64,000 nt of DNA from Hymenobacter sp. H14-R3 (GTDB lineage: Bacteria; Bacteroidota; Bacteroidia; Cytophagales; Hymenobacteraceae). The stretch is taken from assembly GCF_030063445.1 (NCBI RefSeq), contig NZ_JASITD010000001.1:1-64000 (forward strand), written 5' to 3'. Under the pieces are notes generated by a model. That model saw only the letters and a program-made list of their open reading frames with translations, ran no database searches and was not told the origin of the DNA. Within the stretch, counting starts at the first letter, position 1. The number at the start of each line of letters is the position of its first letter. Position numbers and translations under genes: made by a program. This document shows positions 1 through 10,142 of this stretch, piece by piece.

Positions 1-54
1 GGTGGGCCCACTGATTGGGCGGCTCGTATTGGTTCATTTATTAAGTGGGTTGGT

Positions 55-129
55 GGGTGTGGGGGCAGGAGGGTAAGAGGGGGCAGGTGGGAGGCACTAG
101 CCCCCTCTTACCCTCCTGCCCCCACACCC
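55..129. repeat. 30-bp-arm inverted repeat (hairpin)
   Basis: Two perfectly complementary 30-base arms (55-84 and 100-129) surround a 15-base loop, just downstream of the ferredoxin stop on the minus strand. One arm is purine-rich and the other pyrimidine-rich. No T-run follows on either strand, so a factor-independent terminator is possible but not typical. It resembles the long hairpins seen at other gene ends in this window. Confidence 0.8.
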
Positions 130-144
130 TCCTACCCTTAAAAA

Positions 145-513
145 TTAGTGGCCCAGAAAGTTTTGGGGCGGCAGCGTCACCACCAGCTGCAGGCTTTCGT
201 TGGGCAGCACGCACTGGCAGGCCAGGCGCGAGCTGATGCGCGGGTTGATGGCGCGGTCGATGAAGTCTTCTTCCTTATCGGAAATTTCGGGCAAGTCGTC
301 GCCGCCCTGGTCCACGTAGAGGTGGCAGGTGCTGCACCCGCACACGCCGCCGCAATTGTGCTGCAGCTGAATGCCGTTGTTGAGGGCCACGTCGAGCACC
401 GACTCGCCGCTGGCCGCCACGTGCGTTTGGGCGGGCTGGCCGTCCTGAAACTGAAAAATAATAGTGGAAGGAGTCAAAATAAAGTTGCCCGCTGGGCCTG
501 ATGCAAGGCACAA
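145..513 (-). CDS. 2Fe-2S ferredoxin, adrenodoxin type
   Basis: A small soluble electron carrier predicted to hold one [2Fe-2S] cluster. The cluster motif is visible as C54-x5-C60-x2-C63 with the fourth ligand C99, inside HNCGGVCGCSTCH and LACQC; C58 and C101 are extra cysteines. SDKEEDFIDRA between them is typical of the Bacteroidota branch of this family. The protein is 122 residues from the ATG at 513. The first 12 residues look unlike the family, and a TTG at 477 would give a 110-residue protein beginning just before the first beta strand, so the start is uncertain. The electron donor and acceptor cannot be told from the neighbours. The gene is followed by a hairpin at 55-129. Confidence 0.9.
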   Translation of the reverse strand: MCLASGPAGNFILTPSTIIFQFQDGQPAQTHVAASGESVLDVALNNGIQLQHNCGGVCGCSTCHLYVDQGGDDLPEISDKEEDFIDRAINPRISSRLACQCVLPNESLQLVVTLPPQNFLGH

Positions 514-583
514 AGTTAAGGCCCCCTGTTTGGGAATTAAGAATCGCGCAGCAGGAATGCGGAATTTACTGGCTAGCAGCTCT

Positions 584-1414
584 TTATTGCTTTTGCCCCC
601 TTCTCATTTCCTCAGTTGCCGCAATGCTTGCCGATAGCTGGGCATAGAGTGCCTGCCAGGCCGGGTGGGCCGCCAGGGCCGCCTCGTGAGCCGCCAGCGT
701 GGGCGCATCGCGGCGCACGGCGGGGCCCGTTTGCACGCCAAAGGGCGAGGGCTGGGCCGCCAGGGCCTTGGCCACGGTTTCGCGCACCAGCGGGTGCAGC
801 AGCTCAAACGGCAGGCTGGCCTCGGCCAGCAGCGCCTGGGCCACGCCCAGCAGGTGGTTGGTGAAGTTGCTGGCCCACACGGCCCCCAGGTGCAGCCGCA
901 GCCGCTGGGCCGAGCCCAGCAGGGCCACCTGCTGGCTGAGGCTGCGCGCCAGCACCAGCAGCCGGGCCTCGGCCGGCGCGCTGGTCGCCTCCACAAAAAG
1001 CGGCACCACGGGCCAGTCGATGGCCCGGCCCGCACTAAAGGTCTGGAGCGGGTATAGCACCCCACCCCGCACCCGCGGCGCGGCTTCAAACACGGCCAGC
1101 GGCACTGCCCCGGCCAGGTGAGCCACCACGGCACCCGCAGGCCAGGGTACTGTGCCAAGTAGCTCGGGTACGGCCGCGTCGGGCACGGCCAGCAGGTACA
1201 CATCGGCGGGGGGCAGGGCAGCGGGCGGGGCCCACGCCTGGCAGGCGGGCAGCTGCGTGGCCAGGGCCTGGGCCGGGCCCAGCGTGCGGCCCGCCACAAA
1301 AACCACATGGTGCCCGGCTGCCGCCAACGCGGGCCCCAGGGCGGCCGCTACGCGCCCGGCTCCGAATAACCCAACCCGCAACGCCACAGAAACAGAAGGT
1401 AGCATAGGAGCCAA
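584..1414 (-). CDS. Rossmann-fold protein, DUF2520 family
   Basis: A 276-residue protein with an N-terminal dinucleotide-binding fold: VGLFGAGRVAAALG at about residues 14-27 gives the GxGxxA pattern, followed by the second beta strand VVFVAGRT. The C-terminal half is helical and contains QTGPAVRRDAPTLAAH near residue 230, the hallmark of DUF2520. The family resembles 6-phosphogluconate dehydrogenase and pyrroline-5-carboxylate reductase folds, so an NAD(P)-dependent oxidoreductase is likely, but no substrate is established. It is read in the same direction as the ferredoxin, 70 bases upstream of that gene, so the two may be co-transcribed. Nothing in the sequence suggests damage. Confidence 0.85.
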   Translation of the reverse strand: MAPMLPSVSVALRVGLFGAGRVAAALGPALAAAGHHVVFVAGRTLGPAQALATQLPACQAWAPPAALPPADVYLLAVPDAAVPELLGTVPWPAGAVVAHLAGAVPLAVFEAAPRVRGGVLYPLQTFSAGRAIDWPVVPLFVEATSAPAEARLLVLARSLSQQVALLGSAQRLRLHLGAVWASNFTNHLLGVAQALLAEASLPFELLHPLVRETVAKALAAQPSPFGVQTGPAVRRDAPTLAAHEAALAAHPAWQALYAQLSASIAATEEMRRGQKQ

Positions 1415-1632
1415 AGGTCGGGCCCAGCGCAGCCGGGGCCAAATCAGCCTGAGGCTAGCCTACTTAAAGCGAAAAGTTTGTCAATTATACAGTGGGAGTT
1501 TACCAAAAAAGTAGCATCTTGTGGGCGCAAATGCTAGGCTTTGAGTTCTCTCCGGACTTATTGCCTATTAATGCCTTGCGTTTGCTTTAGAAATACTTTT
1601 TCGCTTTTCCTTTTCACCTTCAATTTCCTCAG

Positions 1633-4377
1633 ATGACAAACCCTTACACTCGGGTAAACTCCTGGAACCACCGCTTGCGGCAGCTGGGCCTAACGGCTGC
1701 GCTGCTGGGTGGGGCTACGGTAGCAGCCCAGGCGCAGACGCTGAACTACACCGTGGGCGCTACAAGCAATACTACTACCACCTACACTGATTTAGCCAGC
1801 ACGGGCACTACTATACTGACTGCCAACTCGGACGATGCTAACTCGGACGTTCAGACTATTGGTTTTCCCTTTGTTTTTAATGGAAGCCGCTTTACGCAGT
1901 TTTTCCTGAATACCAACGGCTTTATTAAGCTGGGCAGCACCGCGCCGACCGCGGCAGCCATGTTTGTGGATGAGGCAGGTAACCAAAAAATAGAAGACCC
2001 TTTCCAGAGCGCTACCGACCCGTACATTATTGCCCCGCTCAACCTTGACTTGGCGGCGGGCACGGCGGGCGGCACCGAGTACCGGATGAGCACCACGGGT
2101 ACCGCGCCCAACCGGGTGTGTACCATTCAGTGGAAGAACGTACAGGATAAAGCGAAGGTGACGCCTACTCAGTTTGCCAACATTAGCTTTCAGGTGCGGC
2201 TTTATGAAACCACTAACGTGGTGGAGTTGGTGTACGACACGGCTACGCCGGGCACCGACCCCGCCGGGCGCCTCACCCAGGTGGGTATAAAGGGCTCGGG
2301 CTTCAGCACGGGCCAACTAGTGCAGCTGGCCAAGGACCCCGACGCTGCCTGGAGCGCCGCCACGCCCGCTAACTTTTACTCGGTTTCATCTACCGGGCAG
2401 CTCAACGTGCTGGCTATTGCTTCGGTCGCGCTGCCCGACGCGGGCCGCACGTTTCGCTTCACGCCCTCGCTGGCACCCGCCAAAGACATCGCCATCCGGG
2501 CTGTATATACCCTGAGTAAGATTGCCGCCCCCAGAGTTTTGCCGCAGCCCATCCGCATCAATATTGCCAATCTCGGCACGGCCGCCCAATCTAACATCAA
2601 TATAACGCTGAGTATTACCGGAGCTAACACGCTCACTACCACCGTTACGCTGCCGACGCTGGCAGCCGGCGCGGGTGGCCCGCTCACTATTGCCAACCTG
2701 CCTGCTACGCTCAACCCCGGTACCAACGTGATAACGGTGAGCGTGGCGGATGACCAGGATAATACTAATAACTCGGTGAGCGTGACGCAGCTCGTTACGC
2801 CCGACCGCCTCAGCTATATCGACCCCAGCAAGGACGCTAGCCAAGGTTTCAGCGGCTATGGCAATTCTTCCACTGTCTTCGCCGTCAAGTATAACGTGCC
2901 GGGCACCGTGGTGCCAACCGACGCGAAGGTTTCGTTTGCGGCCTCGGATGCTGCCAGCCCTTACCAGGTGCTGGTGTATGATGCCACCGGCGGCAACGGA
3001 CTACCCGGCAAAATCCTCTATACCTCGGCCCTGCTGAGCCGGCCGGCCGCCGCTAGCACCGCCACTGTGCCCCTGCCAGCGCTTCAGCTCACGGGTGGCA
3101 GCTTCTACATTGGGGTGCGCGAAGCCAGCAATGCAGGTATTACCATTGCTACACAATCGGAAAACCCGTCGCGAACGGGCACCTTCCTCTTCTCCCCCGA
3201 TGGTAACATTGGCTGGGTTGACATGGCCGTGTCGTACCCACGCCGCCTGGCTATTGAGGTAGGCCTGGCGCCTACCCCGACCTGTGCCGCGCCCACGGCC
3301 CTAGCCGTAACCAGCACTACGCCTACTACGGCAGACGTTACCTTCACCCCCGCCGCCAGCGGCACCAGCAGCTACCAGCTCATCTATGGCCCGGTGGGGT
3401 TTCAGCCGGCTACGGGTGGCACCACGGTTACCGCAACGGGCTCGCCGGCTACCCTCACGGGCTTGCAGCCCGGGGCCAATTACCAGCTGTATGTGCAGAG
3501 TGTTTGCACGGCCGGTGGCAATAGCTTGCTGACCGGCCCAGTGGCCTTCAGCACTTCCTGCAACAGTATAACCTCAATCAGCACCTTTCCCTATTCAGAA
3601 GGTTTTGAGAACGTGGCTACCGGCCTGCCCTGCGGCATCACCTTCCTGGATGCCAACGCCGATGGCGCTACCTGGCGCGTTTCGACTGAGAACCCCAACT
3701 CGGGCATCAACTCTATTCGTTACAACGGTATTGTGGTTAGCAACGTGGCCGCTGACGACTGGTTCTTCACGCCTGCCCTAACGCTGGCCCCGGCTACTAC
3801 CACCACCCGCTACCAGGTGGCTTTCCGCTACCGCACGTCGGGCGTGGGCGCTACCGCCACGGGCATCGAGAGCCTGGAAGTGAAGTCGGGCACGGCTGCT
3901 ACCGTAGCCTCCCAGACCAACCTGCTCTACACCAACGCCGCCATCACCAACACGACTTACCTGCTGGCCAACGGCACCTCGACACCCGCCGTGGCGCTGC
4001 TGCCCGCCGGTGCGGGTACCCGCTTCGTGGGCTTCCACATCAAGAGTGCGGCCAACCAGGGCAACCTCTACATTGATGATGTGAGCGTAACGGCCGTGAC
4101 CGTAACTGCCACCACTTCGGAGGCCCTGCTGCGCGCCGTAACGGTGTTCCCGAACCCTTCGACGGGCGTGTTTGAGCTGGCCATCCAAGGTGCCAACGCC
4201 AAGGGCAACCTCGGCATATTGGTAACCAATACCCTCGGCCAGCAGGTGTATACGGGCAACGCCCGTGACAACTACACCACCAAGCTCGACCTAAGCAACC
4301 TGGCCGCCGGCCTCTACCACTTGCAAGTGCGCAACGGTGATGAGACCATGACCCGCCAGATTGCCATTGTGAAGTAA
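1633..4377 (+). CDS. Secreted multidomain protein with T9SS type A sorting domain
   Basis: A 914-residue exported protein. Residues 1-35 form a signal peptide (basic start, hydrophobic AALLGGATVAA, cleavage near AQAQ). A beta-rich domain follows, then a CARDB-like segment (about 285-385), a fibronectin type III domain (about 550-640, starting CAAPTALAVTS), a jelly-roll/choice-of-anchor-like domain (about 650-815, containing YSEGFENV), and a C-terminal T9SS sorting domain from about 832 with VTVFPNPSTGVFEL and an ending ...QIAIVK. The sorting domain predicts export across the outer membrane by T9SS and removal by PorU, which is encoded at 20.7 kb. No catalytic motif is visible, so an adhesive or structural surface role is likely. 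A strong terminator follows. Confidence 0.9.
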   Translation: MTNPYTRVNSWNHRLRQLGLTAALLGGATVAAQAQTLNYTVGATSNTTTTYTDLASTGTTILTANSDDANSDVQTIGFPFVFNGSRFTQFFLNTNGFIKLGSTAPTAAAMFVDEAGNQKIEDPFQSATDPYIIAPLNLDLAAGTAGGTEYRMSTTGTAPNRVCTIQWKNVQDKAKVTPTQFANISFQVRLYETTNVVELVYDTATPGTDPAGRLTQVGIKGSGFSTGQLVQLAKDPDAAWSAATPANFYSVSSTGQLNVLAIASVALPDAGRTFRFTPSLAPAKDIAIRAVYTLSKIAAPRVLPQPIRINIANLGTAAQSNINITLSITGANTLTTTVTLPTLAAGAGGPLTIANLPATLNPGTNVITVSVADDQDNTNNSVSVTQLVTPDRLSYIDPSKDASQGFSGYGNSSTVFAVKYNVPGTVVPTDAKVSFAASDAASPYQVLVYDATGGNGLPGKILYTSALLSRPAAASTATVPLPALQLTGGSFYIGVREASNAGITIATQSENPSRTGTFLFSPDGNIGWVDMAVSYPRRLAIEVGLAPTPTCAAPTALAVTSTTPTTADVTFTPAASGTSSYQLIYGPVGFQPATGGTTVTATGSPATLTGLQPGANYQLYVQSVCTAGGNSLLTGPVAFSTSCNSITSISTFPYSEGFENVATGLPCGITFLDANADGATWRVSTENPNSGINSIRYNGIVVSNVAADDWFFTPALTLAPATTTTRYQVAFRYRTSGVGATATGIESLEVKSGTAATVASQTNLLYTNAAITNTTYLLANGTSTPAVALLPAGAGTRFVGFHIKSAANQGNLYIDDVSVTAVTVTATTSEALLRAVTVFPNPSTGVFELAIQGANAKGNLGILVTNTLGQQVYTGNARDNYTTKLDLSNLAAGLYHLQVRNGDETMTRQIAIVK

Positions 4378-4406
4378 GCTAAGTAGCTACCGAAGCTCGT
4401 TTAGTC

Positions 4407-4438
4407 AAAAGGCCACCCCATTGGGGTGGCCTTTTTTA
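4407..4438 (+). terminator. Rho-independent terminator of the T9SS cargo gene
   Basis: A stem of GGCCACCCCA with its complement, preceded by AAAA and followed by a run of six T, 30 bases after the stop codon at 4377. Because A-run and T-run are both present it could stop transcription from both sides. Confidence 0.9.
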
Positions 4439-4631
4439 TTTAATTGATTTTCAGGTGCTTGATGGTGGCAGTGCATCAGGCGCCGAGATGGCAGTCGCCC
4501 TCCACGGGCGCCTACCTACACACCACAAGCTATAATAATCTGGATACCAATGCCTTAATATTAATCAGACAGAGAGACGCACAGCGTAGCTCTACGTAAA
4601 GCGCAAGGCAAAGCCTGCTGTTATTATAAAC
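4439..4631. other. Intergenic region without a gene
   Basis: This is the middle of the 307-base gap between the T9SS cargo gene and ccmF, which converge. I see no gene. It is more AT-rich than the surroundings and contains a weak inverted repeat (TATAATAA near 4530 against TTATTATA near 4620) and a small palindrome GCGTAGCTCTACGT. Confidence 0.6.
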
Positions 4632-4670
4632 AAAAAAAGGGCCTACTCCAACCGAAGCAGCCCCTTTTCT
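4632..4670 (-). terminator. Probable terminator of ccmF
   Basis: Read on the minus strand, an imperfect stem (AAAAGGG pairing with CCCTTTT, with further internal pairing) ends in a run of seven T, 14 bases downstream of the ccmF stop codon. Confidence 0.6.
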
Positions 4671-4684
4671 ATAAATGCAATCTA

Positions 4685-7270
4685 CTAACTAACAGCTACT
4701 TGCTGATGAGCAGTACCCGTACGCCCAGCCGGCTGGGCGGCGGCTACTGCGCGAGCAGCTTTGCGCTGGCGCATACTCAGCACCAGCCCGAAGCCCATGA
4801 GCAGGGTGCCGCCCCACAGCAGGTTGATGAAGGGCTTTTCGGTAGCTTTGAGAATGATATAGTCCTTGCCGGTGGTGCTGATGGCGAAGGTAAATTTGCC
4901 CTTCACGGGGTCAATCTGGTCGAGGGTGAGCTTGAGGCCCAGGTCTTCCACGATTTCGGGAATGTGGCCCACCTGGTGGTCGCGCAGCAGAAATACAGGG
5001 TGCGCATGGTACTGGCGGCCCTTTTCGCCGGTCACAATCATGTCGGCCTGCAAAGCAATATCGCCGGGCAGCAGTTTGATACCGGGCACCTCGTGCGCCT
5101 GCTCAATGGCCCGAAATACGGCGAAGTAGTCGTTCAGAAACAGCGTATCGCCCACGCTCAACTCGTGCGGAATGGCGGGGCTCCACGGAATCTCCTTGCG
5201 CGGGTCGGGCACCGACGAGATGTGCGAGTAGATATCGTGGTCCCAGAAACGCTGCAAGGCGGGCGATGCCAACAGGCCGCCCATCTCTTCGTTTACTTGG
5301 GCGCGGGGATAGAGCGTGAACTTCTGGCCCGTTTTCTTATCGTTGTAGTCAACGCGGTAGTAGGTGTTCTCGGGCAGGATGCCGAGCGTATCGCCGGTGT
5401 GGTAGTACGTTTTATCGCCGGCCTTTACCTCGCCGCGGGCCACGGCTTTGTACTCGTCGTCGGTGCGGTAGAGCAGGGTCGTGTTCACGTAGCCGGGCAC
5501 GCCGGGCACGTCGAGGTACTGGCCGGCGTAGGTTACGTCGTAGCCGTTCATGGCCCCGGTTTCGTTGCGCCACAGCAACACGTTGTTCTCGTTGTCAGTG
5601 TCCGACATTTCGCGCGAAATCAGCTTGCCGCTCACGTTGCGCGATATGGTGTTGGAGTAGCCCGCCGAGGCCAGAATACCCAGCAGCATGAGCGCGATGC
5701 CCAAGTGGGCTACCGCACCGCCGCTCAGCTGCACCCCGCGCCGCCACAGCCCAAAAATGGCGCTCACGTTGGTCATAATGGCGAACAGGCCGGCCAGCAG
5801 CAGTATCACGTAGGGTACCGACATAGCGTGCCCAAAGTAACGCGTGAGCAGCACCACGAGCGCCGTAGTCAGCAGGGCCAACATAGTAGGCGTAGCTAAT
5901 GAATTGATAACCGGCTCTTTAGCGGGCCGCCACCACAGCACCTGCGCAATGCCCGACACAATGCCAATGAGCACGCCCGCCCACAACTGAATGCGGGTGT
6001 AGTGCTGAATCTGGTCGGCTGGCAAAGCCAGATTCGACTTGATACCGATGAAGCCCAGGAAGGCATTGTACACCGGAATGCTGGTGGTAGCCACCACCTG
6101 AAAAGCCGCCAGGCACAGCACCGTAGCGCCAATAAACACCCACAGCTCGGGGCTGTACGCGGTTAGCTCTTTCTCCGAAATTGGGATGCTTTTCCAGCGG
6201 TAGGCCAGCAGCGCGATGGCCCCCACCGCAAAGAAAACCAGGTAGATAATGAGCTGACCCGACAGGCCGAGGTCGGTAAACGAGTGTACCGAGGCATTGC
6301 CCAGCACACCGCTGCGGGTGAGGAAAGTAGCGTAAAGAATGAGCACGAACGTGGCCACCACCAACGCAAAGGCGGTGCGCAGGCCAGTGCGGCGGCGCTG
6401 CCACAGCACCATGCCGTGCAGGGCCGCAATGAGCACCAGCCAGGGAATGTACACGGCGTTTTCCACCGGGTCCCAGTTCCAGAAGCCACCGAAGTTGAGC
6501 GTTTCGTAGGCCCAGTAGGCGCCCATCATAATACCCACGCCCAGCACCGCGCCGCCGAGGGCCGTCCAAGGCAGGGCGGGCTTTACCCAAGTCGTCAACT
6601 CCTTTTTCCAGAGGCCGGCAATGGCAAAGGCAAACGGCACCAGCGTGAGGGCAAAGCCCAGAAACAGCGTGGGCGGGTGAATCACCATCCAGTAGTTCTG
6701 GAGCAGCGGGTTGAGGCCCGAGCCATCCTTGGGCACAAAGTCGGGGTTGGTTTTCCACACGGGCAGGTCCACCATGAAGTCGCGCAACAGGATGAAGGGC
6801 GACGAGCCGATTTTCACACCGGCCACTACTACGCCCAAAATCATGCTTACCAAGAAGGTTTGCACCGTGGCAAACACGGCCAGTACAGGGGCTTCCCACT
6901 GCTTATTAAACTTCATAATGCCTAGCCCCAGCACCACGTGCCAGAATATCCAGAGCAGGAAGCTGCCCTCCTGGGCCTCCCAGAAGCAGGAAATCATGTA
7001 CTGCACCGGCAGGTGGTTGCTGGAGTGCGCCCAAGCGTAGTAATACTCGTAGCGGTGCAGGTAAATGATGTTGAACAAGCACACCACTACCGTGAGCACG
7101 GCCGCGCCGTGCACGAAGAACGCGCCCCGGGCCAGCCGCAGCCAGCTGGCATCGGCCTCGCCCAGCGCCCGGCCGCGGGCGGCCTGAAAGTAGCCGTAGG
7201 CAGCCACGGCCGCCGCTACGAATGCCAGGATGATACCGGCCTGACCCAGGTTTCCAACGAATAAATTCAC
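4685..7270 (-). CDS. ccmF: Cytochrome c biogenesis heme lyase, CcmF/CcsA family
   Basis: A large polytopic membrane protein (861 residues) of the heme-handling family that joins heme to apocytochrome c on the outer face of the inner membrane. The WWD-type heme-binding segment is GGFWNWDPVENA (about 261-272). Other conserved stretches are WEAQEGSFLLW (97-107), HPPTLFLG (198-205) and FLTRSGVLGNASVHSF (316-331). The C-terminal third holds a large periplasmic part and a last membrane helix. Length and motifs fit CcmF better than the shorter CcmC. The start ATG at 7270 opens directly into a membrane segment. The remaining ccm genes lie 4 kb away on the same strand, beyond a kinase and a LytTR regulator. 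An NrfE-type paralogue cannot be excluded by sequence alone. Confidence 0.9.
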   Translation of the reverse strand: MNLFVGNLGQAGIILAFVAAAVAAYGYFQAARGRALGEADASWLRLARGAFFVHGAAVLTVVVCLFNIIYLHRYEYYYAWAHSSNHLPVQYMISCFWEAQEGSFLLWIFWHVVLGLGIMKFNKQWEAPVLAVFATVQTFLVSMILGVVVAGVKIGSSPFILLRDFMVDLPVWKTNPDFVPKDGSGLNPLLQNYWMVIHPPTLFLGFALTLVPFAFAIAGLWKKELTTWVKPALPWTALGGAVLGVGIMMGAYWAYETLNFGGFWNWDPVENAVYIPWLVLIAALHGMVLWQRRRTGLRTAFALVVATFVLILYATFLTRSGVLGNASVHSFTDLGLSGQLIIYLVFFAVGAIALLAYRWKSIPISEKELTAYSPELWVFIGATVLCLAAFQVVATTSIPVYNAFLGFIGIKSNLALPADQIQHYTRIQLWAGVLIGIVSGIAQVLWWRPAKEPVINSLATPTMLALLTTALVVLLTRYFGHAMSVPYVILLLAGLFAIMTNVSAIFGLWRRGVQLSGGAVAHLGIALMLLGILASAGYSNTISRNVSGKLISREMSDTDNENNVLLWRNETGAMNGYDVTYAGQYLDVPGVPGYVNTTLLYRTDDEYKAVARGEVKAGDKTYYHTGDTLGILPENTYYRVDYNDKKTGQKFTLYPRAQVNEEMGGLLASPALQRFWDHDIYSHISSVPDPRKEIPWSPAIPHELSVGDTLFLNDYFAVFRAIEQAHEVPGIKLLPGDIALQADMIVTGEKGRQYHAHPVFLLRDHQVGHIPEIVEDLGLKLTLDQIDPVKGKFTFAISTTGKDYIILKATEKPFINLLWGGTLLMGFGLVLSMRQRKAARAVAAAQPAGRTGTAHQQVAVS

Positions 7271-7385
7271 AGGCTAACTATTTTTTTGGCAAAGGTACCG
7301 CCTGGCGGGCGGGCCGGGCGACGTAGTTACGACCCAGCGGCGGGCTTTATTGTTTACCTTGACGGCCCTTTATCTGCTACATTCC

Positions 7386-10142
7386 ATGCTCGCTCCTGGT
7401 TCCTTGCCCACTCTTGATACTCCCACCAGCCCCGACCGCCTGGCCGAGCTAACGCGCGAGGTGCAGCAGGCTCACGCCGAAGCCAACCTGGCTCACCAGC
7501 ACCTGGCCGCCCTCACCAGTTCACTGCGCGAAGGGCTGCTGCTGCTGAGCGCCGAACTGCGCATCCTCCTCATCAACGACCAGTTTTGCCGCCTGCTGGG
7601 CCTGCCACTACCTGCTAGCCAGTGGCTGGGCGTGCCCCTGCAGCAGCTAACCGGGCCTATGCTGGAGCAGGTAGCCGACCCCGTAGCTTACGCGGCCGAA
7701 GTAGCCAACGGGCCGGTGGGTGCGCCCGCTAATACGCTGCTAGCCCTGCGCGATGGCCGCACCCTAGAGCGTAACATGCGGCCCGTCGCACTGGGTGAGG
7801 CGGCCGGGTGGCTGTTCAGCTACCGCGACGTAACGGCCCACCGCCAGGCCGAAAGCCAGCGCGATGCGCAGCGCAAATTCTACGAAACCATTCTCGACGA
7901 GGTGCCGGTGGAGATTGCCGTGCTCGACGAGCAGCGCCGCTACGTGTACACTAACCCTCAGGCCGTGCCCGACCCCGCGCACCGCGAGTGGCTACCCGGC
8001 CGCACCCTGGCCGAGTACTGCGCGCGCTACGGCTTCCCCATGGAGCTGGCCGCGCAGCGCGACCTCATGTTTGAGCAGGCTGAAGTAAGCACCAAGCCCA
8101 TTTTTTGGGACGACCGCACGCCGCTGCCCACCGGCGATGCCGTGTACCACCAGCGGCAGTTCAAGCTGCTGTCGGGGGCCGGGCGAGGGCTGCCCTACAT
8201 GCTGGGCAGCGGCCTCGACGTAACGGCCCGGGTGCAGGCCGAGGCAAATAGCCAGGCCAGCGAAGCCGCCCGCCGCGAGCAGCAGGAGTTTATGCAGCAA
8301 GTGCTCGACACCAACCCCAGCCTGGTATTTGTGCGCGATGCTGCCGGCGAAGTGGTGTTTGGCAACCGGGCCATGCGGCGGCTCGAAGAGCAAAACACGC
8401 AGGCTATCCTTTCGGCCGAAGTACAGCAGGCCAAATCCCGCGATGCTGCCGGGTATGCCGCCGTGGATGCCCAGGTGCTGGCCACCGGCCAGGAAGTCAC
8501 GGCTGAGGAACGCTCTACCTCGCCCACCGGGGAGGAACGCTGGTTCTACACCATCAAGCGCCCCCTGGTGCGGCCCGATGGCACTGTGCAGGTACTGGGC
8601 GTGAGCACCGACATCACCGACCTGAAGGCCGCCCAGCTGGCTGCCGAGCAAGCCGCCCAGGCCCGCGAAAACTTTTTGGCCAACATGAGCCACGAGATTC
8701 GCACGCCCATGAACGGCGTGCTGGGCATGGCTGCCCTGCTGGCCAAAACCCGCCTCAACCCGCAGCAGCAGGAGTTTGTGCGCACCATCCGCAGCTCGGG
8801 CGCGCACCTGCTGGGCGTGCTCAACGACGTGCTCGACGTGTCGAAAATTCACTCGGGCAAGCTGGAAATAGAAGCCGCGCCCTTTCACCTGCACGACTCC
8901 ATGCAGCAGGCCGTGGCCACGCTGGCCATGCAGGCCCAGGAAAAAGGGCTGACGTTTGGCTTCAAGCCCTTCGCCACCGACGAGGCCCCCTGGGTGCTGA
9001 GCGACCCCTTCCGGCTTAACCAGATATTGCTCAATCTATTATCTAACTCTATTAAGTTCACCACCAGCGGCAGCGTGTGGCTGCGCAGCTTTTTGGTGGG
9101 CGAAACCGAGGAGGAGCTACTCGTCCGCTTTGCGGTGCAAGACACCGGCATCGGCATTGGGGCCGACGCGCTGGAACGCATTTTTGAGAGCTTTACCCAG
9201 GCTTACGCCGATACCACGCGGCGCTACGGCGGCACCGGCCTGGGCCTCACCATCAGCCGGGCGCTGGTAACGCAGCTGGGCGGCGAGCTAGGCGTGACCA
9301 GCACCATCGGCAAGGGCAGCACCTTTTCCTTCACCCTGCCGCTGCGCAAAACCGATGAGCCCGCCCCCGTGGTAGCCGATGCCTTCGATACCGGCCTGCT
9401 GCGCGGCGTGCGGGTGCTGCTGGCCGAAGACAACCCCATCAACCGCATGGTGGCCCGTCTGCACCTCATGCAATGGGGCGTGGTGGTAGATGAGGCCGAG
9501 GATGGCCTGATAGCCCTGCAAAAGCTGCGTGCCAACCCCTATGACGTGGTGCTCATGGACATCCAGATGCCTCACATGAGCGGCATTGAGGTGACGCAGC
9601 ACCTACGCCAGTTTGCCGACGCCACGCAGGCTTCCCTACCCGTGCTGGCCCTCACGGCCAATGTATTCAAGAGCGACAACGAGAAGTACCTGGCCGCCGG
9701 CATGGACGATTACCTCGCCAAGCCATTCGCCGAGGAGGACCTGTATGCCAAGCTGGTGGCGCTGTTGCGGCAACCCGCCCCTGGCCTAGCCTTGGCCCCA
9801 CTGCCCGCCTACGACCTCACCCGCCTGCGCCAAGATGCCAAAGGCCACACCGCCTTTGTGGCAAGCATGGTGCAGTCTTTTTTGACGCACATGCCGCCCA
9901 TGCTGCAAAAAATCCGGGAGGCCACCGCTGCCCGCGACTGGCTGGCCGTGGCCGACCTGGCCCACCACATCAAGCCCAACCTGCTCACCCTCAGCATTGA
10001 AGCAGCTATCCCCGCCATGCATACCCTGGAGGAACTGCCGACCCTCATGCCTACCCCCGACGAGCCGTTGCGGCAAGTAGCCGTGGCCCAGCTGCTGGCC
10101 GCCGTGGAGCACGCGCTACGGGAATTACCAAATGAGGCGTAA
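7386..10142 (+). CDS. Hybrid sensor histidine kinase with PAS, receiver and HPt domains
   Basis: A multi-step phosphorelay protein of 918 residues from the ATG at 7386; an in-frame TTG at 7350 would add 12. Numbering here is from the TTG. Three PAS-like sensor regions (about 45-165, 175-300, 310-435) come first, the last ending VLGVSTDITDLK. The kinase core has the H-box NMSHEIRTPMNG with phospho-accepting H448, an N-box (LNLLSNSIKF) and glycine boxes DTGIGIG and YGGTGLGLTISR. The receiver has acidic E693/D694 and phospho-acceptor D737 (VVLMDIQMPHMSG). A C-terminal HPt domain carries H872 in LAHHIKPN. I see no membrane segment, so sensing is probably cytoplasmic. It converges with the LytTR regulator, a plausible output partner, though this is inferred only from position. 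Confidence 0.92.
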   Translation: MLAPGSLPTLDTPTSPDRLAELTREVQQAHAEANLAHQHLAALTSSLREGLLLLSAELRILLINDQFCRLLGLPLPASQWLGVPLQQLTGPMLEQVADPVAYAAEVANGPVGAPANTLLALRDGRTLERNMRPVALGEAAGWLFSYRDVTAHRQAESQRDAQRKFYETILDEVPVEIAVLDEQRRYVYTNPQAVPDPAHREWLPGRTLAEYCARYGFPMELAAQRDLMFEQAEVSTKPIFWDDRTPLPTGDAVYHQRQFKLLSGAGRGLPYMLGSGLDVTARVQAEANSQASEAARREQQEFMQQVLDTNPSLVFVRDAAGEVVFGNRAMRRLEEQNTQAILSAEVQQAKSRDAAGYAAVDAQVLATGQEVTAEERSTSPTGEERWFYTIKRPLVRPDGTVQVLGVSTDITDLKAAQLAAEQAAQARENFLANMSHEIRTPMNGVLGMAALLAKTRLNPQQQEFVRTIRSSGAHLLGVLNDVLDVSKIHSGKLEIEAAPFHLHDSMQQAVATLAMQAQEKGLTFGFKPFATDEAPWVLSDPFRLNQILLNLLSNSIKFTTSGSVWLRSFLVGETEEELLVRFAVQDTGIGIGADALERIFESFTQAYADTTRRYGGTGLGLTISRALVTQLGGELGVTSTIGKGSTFSFTLPLRKTDEPAPVVADAFDTGLLRGVRVLLAEDNPINRMVARLHLMQWGVVVDEAEDGLIALQKLRANPYDVVLMDIQMPHMSGIEVTQHLRQFADATQASLPVLALTANVFKSDNEKYLAAGMDDYLAKPFAEEDLYAKLVALLRQPAPGLALAPLPAYDLTRLRQDAKGHTAFVASMVQSFLTHMPPMLQKIREATAARDWLAVADLAHHIKPNLLTLSIEAAIPAMHTLEELPTLMPTPDEPLRQVAVAQLLAAVEHALRELPNEA